Positions 59,101 to 64,000 of a stretch of 64,000 nt of DNA are shown here, one piece after another. Origin of the DNA: Tipula vernalis (lineage: Eukaryota; Arthropoda; Insecta; Diptera; Tipulidae). The stretch covers positions 101,905,930 to 101,969,929 of the forward strand of contig OY282560.1 in assembly GCA_958295665.1 (NCBI GenBank). The letters are read 5' to 3'. The notes below the pieces were generated by a model, which worked only from the letters and a program-made list of their open reading frames with translations, did no database searches and had not been told where the DNA came from. Within the stretch, counting starts at the first letter, position 1; each line of letters opens with the position of its first letter. A program made the position numbers and the translations under genes.

Positions 59101-59262
59101 CAGAGGCCAATCGCTCATAATATATCTACTGAAAAAAAGTAGAAATATCTTCCCCCCTCCCCGTAATTTTGGCTGAAGGCCCAAAGAGTTATACCAATGT
59201 ACCATTCTGCAAAAATGAGAAACCTCCATGAGTTCTTTCTGTTTATGAGCGATTGGCCTCTG
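59101..59262. mobile_element. MITE with TA target duplication, 162 bp
   Basis: Ends 'cagaggccaatcgctcataa' and its exact complement 'ttatgagcgattggcctctg', flanked by TA at 59099-59100 and 59263-59264. The interior includes 'cttcccccctccccg'. The CAG start and TA target fit a Tc1/mariner-derived MITE. Confidence 0.92.
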
Positions 59263-59264
59263 TA

Positions 59265-62200
59265 TTTTTCTGATTCACCAAATCAAAAATATTGGGATTG
59301 CCATGAACAATTAATATATTTGTCTATAAAAAATGCCGAAAAATCAAACTGATTACAGACAGACAAATTAAATTCTTAAAATATACAGAATGTGCTGTGC
59401 GTTAAGTACTAGCGAATCATACTAATACCGATGAACTCTCTTAACTTTTTTCTTCTTCACAATATTCACACAACTCTATTTCTGTGTACGCCGTGCCCTG
59501 ATGAGAAGATTGATTTTTTCATAATCTTACAATCTTCGGAACATATTAAAATCATTATAACACGACATGATTCGAAGCAGTTAACCAGCAAAGGGGTTCT
59601 TAAATTTCCATTTCATTAATTTATTAAGTTCGAAATTAAGTAATAGGCTTAACTCGAATTTCGAAGAGAAGAAACATTCCAGTGTTTTTGCTAATTAAGT
59701 TAGTCAATGATCCGAAAAATCTTGGTTCGCCTCATTCCTCAAAATTAAAACCTACGTACACCCAGAGGTTATTTTACCTTGATAATTCGAAGTCGTGATC
59801 AGAAGATCAAGTTTAGCAAAAAATGGAAGTGGTGCGTCATCACTCACTTGTCTTGGCTATAAAACTGGTTTGAATCTATGCTAATATAGTTTATAAAAAA
59901 TGCGTTTATTTATTTAGAAGAAGAGAATTTATTTTTTCTAGTTGTTCAAATCTCTGCTATAAACAAAGCGCTACAGTCGATTGAGTGATGAATTGAATTA
60001 TAGTAGAAACCGCATCGTAGCCCAAAAAATCGGCAGATAAATGGAGGGTTCAGCCCAAGAGAGCACATCTGTTTATTGTACTAATTGAAAATATTATAAA
60101 AAATTGTGATTTCATGAAAGAGTTTTAATTATTCGAGGCAACGGGTCAAATCACATCGAACTCAAAATTGTGAATTATTTAAAGAAGCATTGTTGCATAC
60201 ATTTCCGACATCAACAAAACTAGTGATTGTTTGATTTCTTTTAAGGACATATTCACAGACGAATTTTTATTTAATTTTTTCATACGATAGATTGTCGATT
60301 TCCATGCCCTTCCCATGTCGTATTTTTCCATATTTAATTTAAATCTTTCAGTTCTCAATTAATAAGAACTTCTTCAACACATTTGGTAAAACTGACCATT
60401 GTTTCCGTCGGCTCCTTCGTGTAATTGTTAAGATCCCCTGATTCTCTGAACATTAAAATACTTGTTTCATTCTTCTCACAGACACCCAGATAAATGTTGT
60501 TCTTATTCTTGTTACTTTGCTGTTTGCTATTATTGTCCCAATCCTTTTTTGTTAGCGTCCTTTTTCAACAAAATGACAATGAAGCGGTCGTCGCGGCCGA
60601 ACTTTGGCTCATACTGGTGTGAGCATATATTTTTCGGGTTTTTATCCAATATCGAGAGTCCCAAAAAGCGTTCATCAAAATCAAACACAGCCCGAAAACA
60701 AATTTTGTTATTTCCCTAAAAAAAGGTTGTATAAATTTTCAACTTAACGAAGAAAAATTTTTGTTCGTAAGTTAAAAGTAACAATAACAACTACTTACTA
60801 ACAATTTCTAATCTTTAGTCGTCAAAATACAAAATCTAGAACGCAACAATTTCCAAACTTTTTGCAATTCCACGAACTTTTAAAATTTTTTTTTTTTTTT
60901 TTCGCGGAATACTTATTTGATATTTTCTTACGTTGCATTTTTTGTTTTTACTGGTCACCTCTCTCTAAAATGGGATTAATACATATTTAACGCCTTCTAT
61001 ACGAGATATTTTTTAATATAAATTTCTAAATTTCTTAGATATAATCTTTTTAAACCAATTAGTGTTCCAATTTCCGGATATTTGAGATTGGCATTCGATC
61101 AATGTGAATACAATTTTTTTTTTAAACTTGATTACGTAGTTTTCCTTTTATACATTTTTATAAGCAAACTACAAATAAATTTTATATTTTACTGTACACC
61201 AAAATAATTATTTTATGTACATATTTTGTTATTACTTGTTGTCATAAAACTTCCAATTGCAGCTGTTTAGTGCCATATTTGTATCACAATTCATCAAATG
61301 AACCTGACGACGCTGAAATTTTTATTTTCATTTTCTAAAGTCTATAACATTCCACAAATAGGGTGAAACAACATTTTAATTTAAATTAATTTACTGTATT
61401 TGGCAATAATTACAACTCAATTATTGTCGATTTTTGTACCCTTCTTTTAAATATTTTCCCTCTCATTACAATGAAAGTTTTGACATTAGCTTACGTATGA
61501 TCTCATTAATTCACACATTTTTATTTAGACGAAGCAAAGAAAACCTTGATAGAAATTCAAGATCTTATGTTTACTATTTACGATTTATAATAAAGCTATG
61601 TCACGTTTGGCGAATCTGTTCGCTAATTTTACATTTCGTTTGTAAATAAAATATTGCCAAAAACAAAAAAAAATGGATTTTACGAAAAAAATTTGCTATT
61701 TTCTAGTAAATGTTTTGTTTTTGGTAACACACGTTTGTAAAGTAAATACCAATTAAATAAAAAAATTCGCTATTTATGTTATTCTTTGGGAATATTTTTT
61801 GATGAAACCATAATGCATATTAATTAACAAGTTATCATAATAGAAATAACTTAATTTTGCATGTGGGGACTGCTTGCCGATGTAGAGATTCGTCATTACT
61901 CATTAGTGATGTATCAAGACCGGTTCAAGAAACCAAACAAATAATTCTTCTGTTTGAAAAACTCAAAATGAAGTAGTTGCAAAATATAAGCGATTTGTCT
62001 TAATTTGCAGTGTAGAAAATGCTCTGTAAATAGGAGTTGTTTTTACCGCTCCTTGGCTTGATTCCCGTCAATTAATGGTAAAAATAAGAAAAAAATCTGC
62101 ATAATTTAGTTAGATAACTTCACTACCACTTATACGAGTACCATTACAAAATTTAAGTATAGAAAACAATGGGTGTGATTGTAGTGGAAGCAAAGCGGTT

Positions 62201-62635
62201 CTTTTTGTATTTCTATATGGATGTTTTAATGTTTTTATAGTGTTTTGTAGGGAATGAATAGAAAAAAATAAAATTTCAACCTGGAAAAAATTTGGATAAT
62301 ATTTCCAAAGGAAATAAAAGGAAATCATATTTGTTTGTAATTTAAAAAAGTGAAGATGTTGCACAATAAACATTTCTCTATGATGGTATTATGGCTTTAT
62401 TTTAAGCGAGGAATTATATATTTATAATCGCGAGGAAAAAGTTTCTTCTTCGCACAACAATTGTTACAACTATATTTCGTTCAACTTTGAAGTTTTTCCA
62501 AGTTTGATTTGCAATTTAGAGCAAAGTTTAAAGCTTGGTATGGAATATTATATTTCCATTGTACAGTTGGTCCGATATTTGTTAATAATATGGGTCATCA
62601 TACTTAAGGATAATAAAACCTTTCTGAAGAAATAG
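59265..62635. other. AT-rich intron sequence
   Basis: No supported gene, exon or repeat with recognisable ends. Homopolymer T run near 60889-60902. Short frames lack domains. Confidence 0.5.
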
Positions 62636-63780
62636 CAGGGCTGCGGAGTCCGAGCAAAAATGTTTTGCTCCGACTCCGGCTCCAGCTCCGACTCCTGAAA
62701 TTTATCAACTTCTCCTCCCGCGACATCAAAAATATATCTTTCTATTCGTAAAGCAAATAGGGTTTTCATTTCCGTGAAACGCTATTATTTATGTGCTGAA
62801 AAACTGTGGATATTTGGCAAGCAGGCCACAAAGGCCGTCGACTCAATCGCAAGAGCCGATATTTTTTTATTTGTTATTTACTGCGGCGCTTTAACTGGGA
62901 GGGTTTCTATTGATTTATTACCGATTGCAAGGTCACATGTTTGAAATTGTTCAGGTTCAGTAAGTCTCTGTTAATTCTTCTTGATGTTTTTCTTTTCAAT
63001 TTTTTGTTTTTTACTTAATTAGATTTTGGCGCTTAACCCAAATGTCTCGACTTATCTCTCGACTTTTTACGCGTATCTCGACTTAAATTTCGCGAGATTT
63101 CGAGAGTTAAGCCCGGTACGCTGCTGGGAGCCTATTATGATATTTTTCGATTTAGAATTCGGGAGTTTGCAAAGTAACCTGATGATGAGCAGATCTGCTC
63201 GAAACTAGTTGTTTTTGTAAAAAATAAAAAAGAATCTTTTAAATAAACTTCATTTCGTGGTGTACTTCATTTTGTGGTGTACAGTTTAGCTAGCGAAATG
63301 TGAGTTTTCATATCAGAATACAGATGTCTCTATTTTATCTCTACAGATTTTTCACTTCATTTTTATCTTCCTGGACGATAAATGTGAAGATAAATTTGGA
63401 CAATTTCATTTGAGTTTTTGCGTTTTGAGGATCGAAATGAATTTTATTGTATAAAATACGTTGTCAGAGACTACATGAAGTTGTACGGACTAAAATATTT
63501 ACGAAACTCGTCAAACTAAATTTTCACGTCAGATTTACACATCTTCCTATATTTTTGGAGGCCAGTGAAAATTGCATTTCACTTTAACAGCGTACTAGGC
63601 TTTATAAAAGGCGAAGATTTTTCGAAAAGAAACCCTAACTTCGACTATGTAAACAAAGAAAATCCGAAGCCGGCGTCTTTCTATTCCACAAGGCTCCGGC
63701 TCCGACTTCGCCTCCTTTAAAAATACAAAAATAAACATAAACTCCGCAACTCCGACTCCGACTCCGGCTCCATAGTCCTG
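62636..63780. mobile_element. Non-autonomous hAT element, 1,145 bp
   Basis: Ends 'cagggctgcggagtccgagc' and the complement of 'cggctccatagtcctg' (that is, 'caggactatggagccg'). Both are followed inwards by 'ctccgactccgg'-type repeats (62670-62697, 63752-63768). An 8-bp flank 'agaaatag' (62628-62635) matches 'tgaaatag' (63781-63788) at seven of eight positions. CAGGG ends and 8-bp duplications are hAT hallmarks. The interior has no transposase. Confidence 0.82.
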
Positions 63781-64000
63781 TGAAATAGACAGTATATCAC
63801 ATTTACCAAACATTTTCAGAGCCCAGTTTTATTTTAATTCGATCTCGTTCTATGTCTCTAGATATTTATGGCTTTGATAATGAACTGTCATGTACGTTAA
63901 TATGCATTACTGATAAATCACGAGTAGCACGTACCACTAACATGGTAAGGACGCCGCACTATCAGCCCTTTTATTTTTCTACTACTCTCCTTCATTTCAA

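Larger units (their letters stand above)
44805..64000 (+). other. Large first intron of CLASP (to the window edge)
   Basis: Begins with a consensus donor. No continuation of the TOG domain is seen in the remaining 19 kb, while many transposon remains are. This is inference: an unrecognised short exon or another gene inside the intron cannot be excluded. Confidence 0.65.

Noticed and set aside
63595..63813. 72-codon minus-strand open frame with Glu/Pro and Gly/Val repeats
   Set aside because: Arises from CTCCGA-type repeats at the end of the hAT element, not a gene.

Overview
The window is a 64-kb piece of an AT-rich insect nuclear genome, most likely dipteran. Spliced genes with GT-AG introns, copia-type LTR elements primed by half of the initiator tRNA, several LINE families, Tc1, PIF/Harbinger and hAT elements and a tRNA-derived SINE all point to an animal. 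The two recognisable host proteins fix it as an insect: an insect-type WSC-FN3 receptor pseudokinase and the N-terminus of CLASP (fly Orbit/Mast/chromosome bows). There is nothing bacterial and no CRISPR array. The species cannot be named from the sequence alone.

Layout. 1-2.79 kb: a tandem satellite, monomer about 156-175 bp. 2.8-22.2 kb: a nested retrotransposon graveyard. A plus-strand LINE (A) is split by copia-1 (5815-10126) and carries a foldback MITE. A minus-strand LINE (B) is split by copia-2 (12152-19292, 216-bp LTRs, perfect 5-bp target duplication), and copia-2 is itself split by a 5'-truncated minus-strand LINE (E) with a 580-aa reverse transcriptase reading frame. 24.1-25.4 kb: remains of another LINE on the minus strand.

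27.3-30.8 kb, minus strand: a complete five-exon receptor-like gene (Wsck type, 753 aa): signal peptide, WSC domain, FN3 region, one membrane helix and a kinase fold lacking all three key catalytic residues. 35.2-35.8 kb, plus strand: a two-exon gene for a 155-aa single-EGF, single-pass membrane protein that I cannot name. Between and after these two genes lie inverted-repeat elements, densest at 39.3-42.5 kb, including a hairpin with 244-bp arms that are almost identical. 44.6 kb, plus strand: the first coding exon of CLASP, ending in a clean phase-0 splice donor. No later CLASP exon was found, so 44.8-64.0 kb reads as one very large intron. It holds a SINE, LINE deletion derivatives, two antiparallel LINE tails, a Tc1 element inside an old copia fragment, a PIF/Harbinger transposase remnant, a TA-flanked MITE and a non-autonomous hAT element with an 8-bp target duplication.

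How it works together. The host content is three genes of cell-surface signalling and cytoskeletal type. I see no operon-like relation between them. Everything else is mobile-element debris whose nesting order can be read directly. The most notable items are the pseudokinase receptor, the long near-perfect hairpins, and the foldback family whose three copies each hold a second palindrome in the centre.
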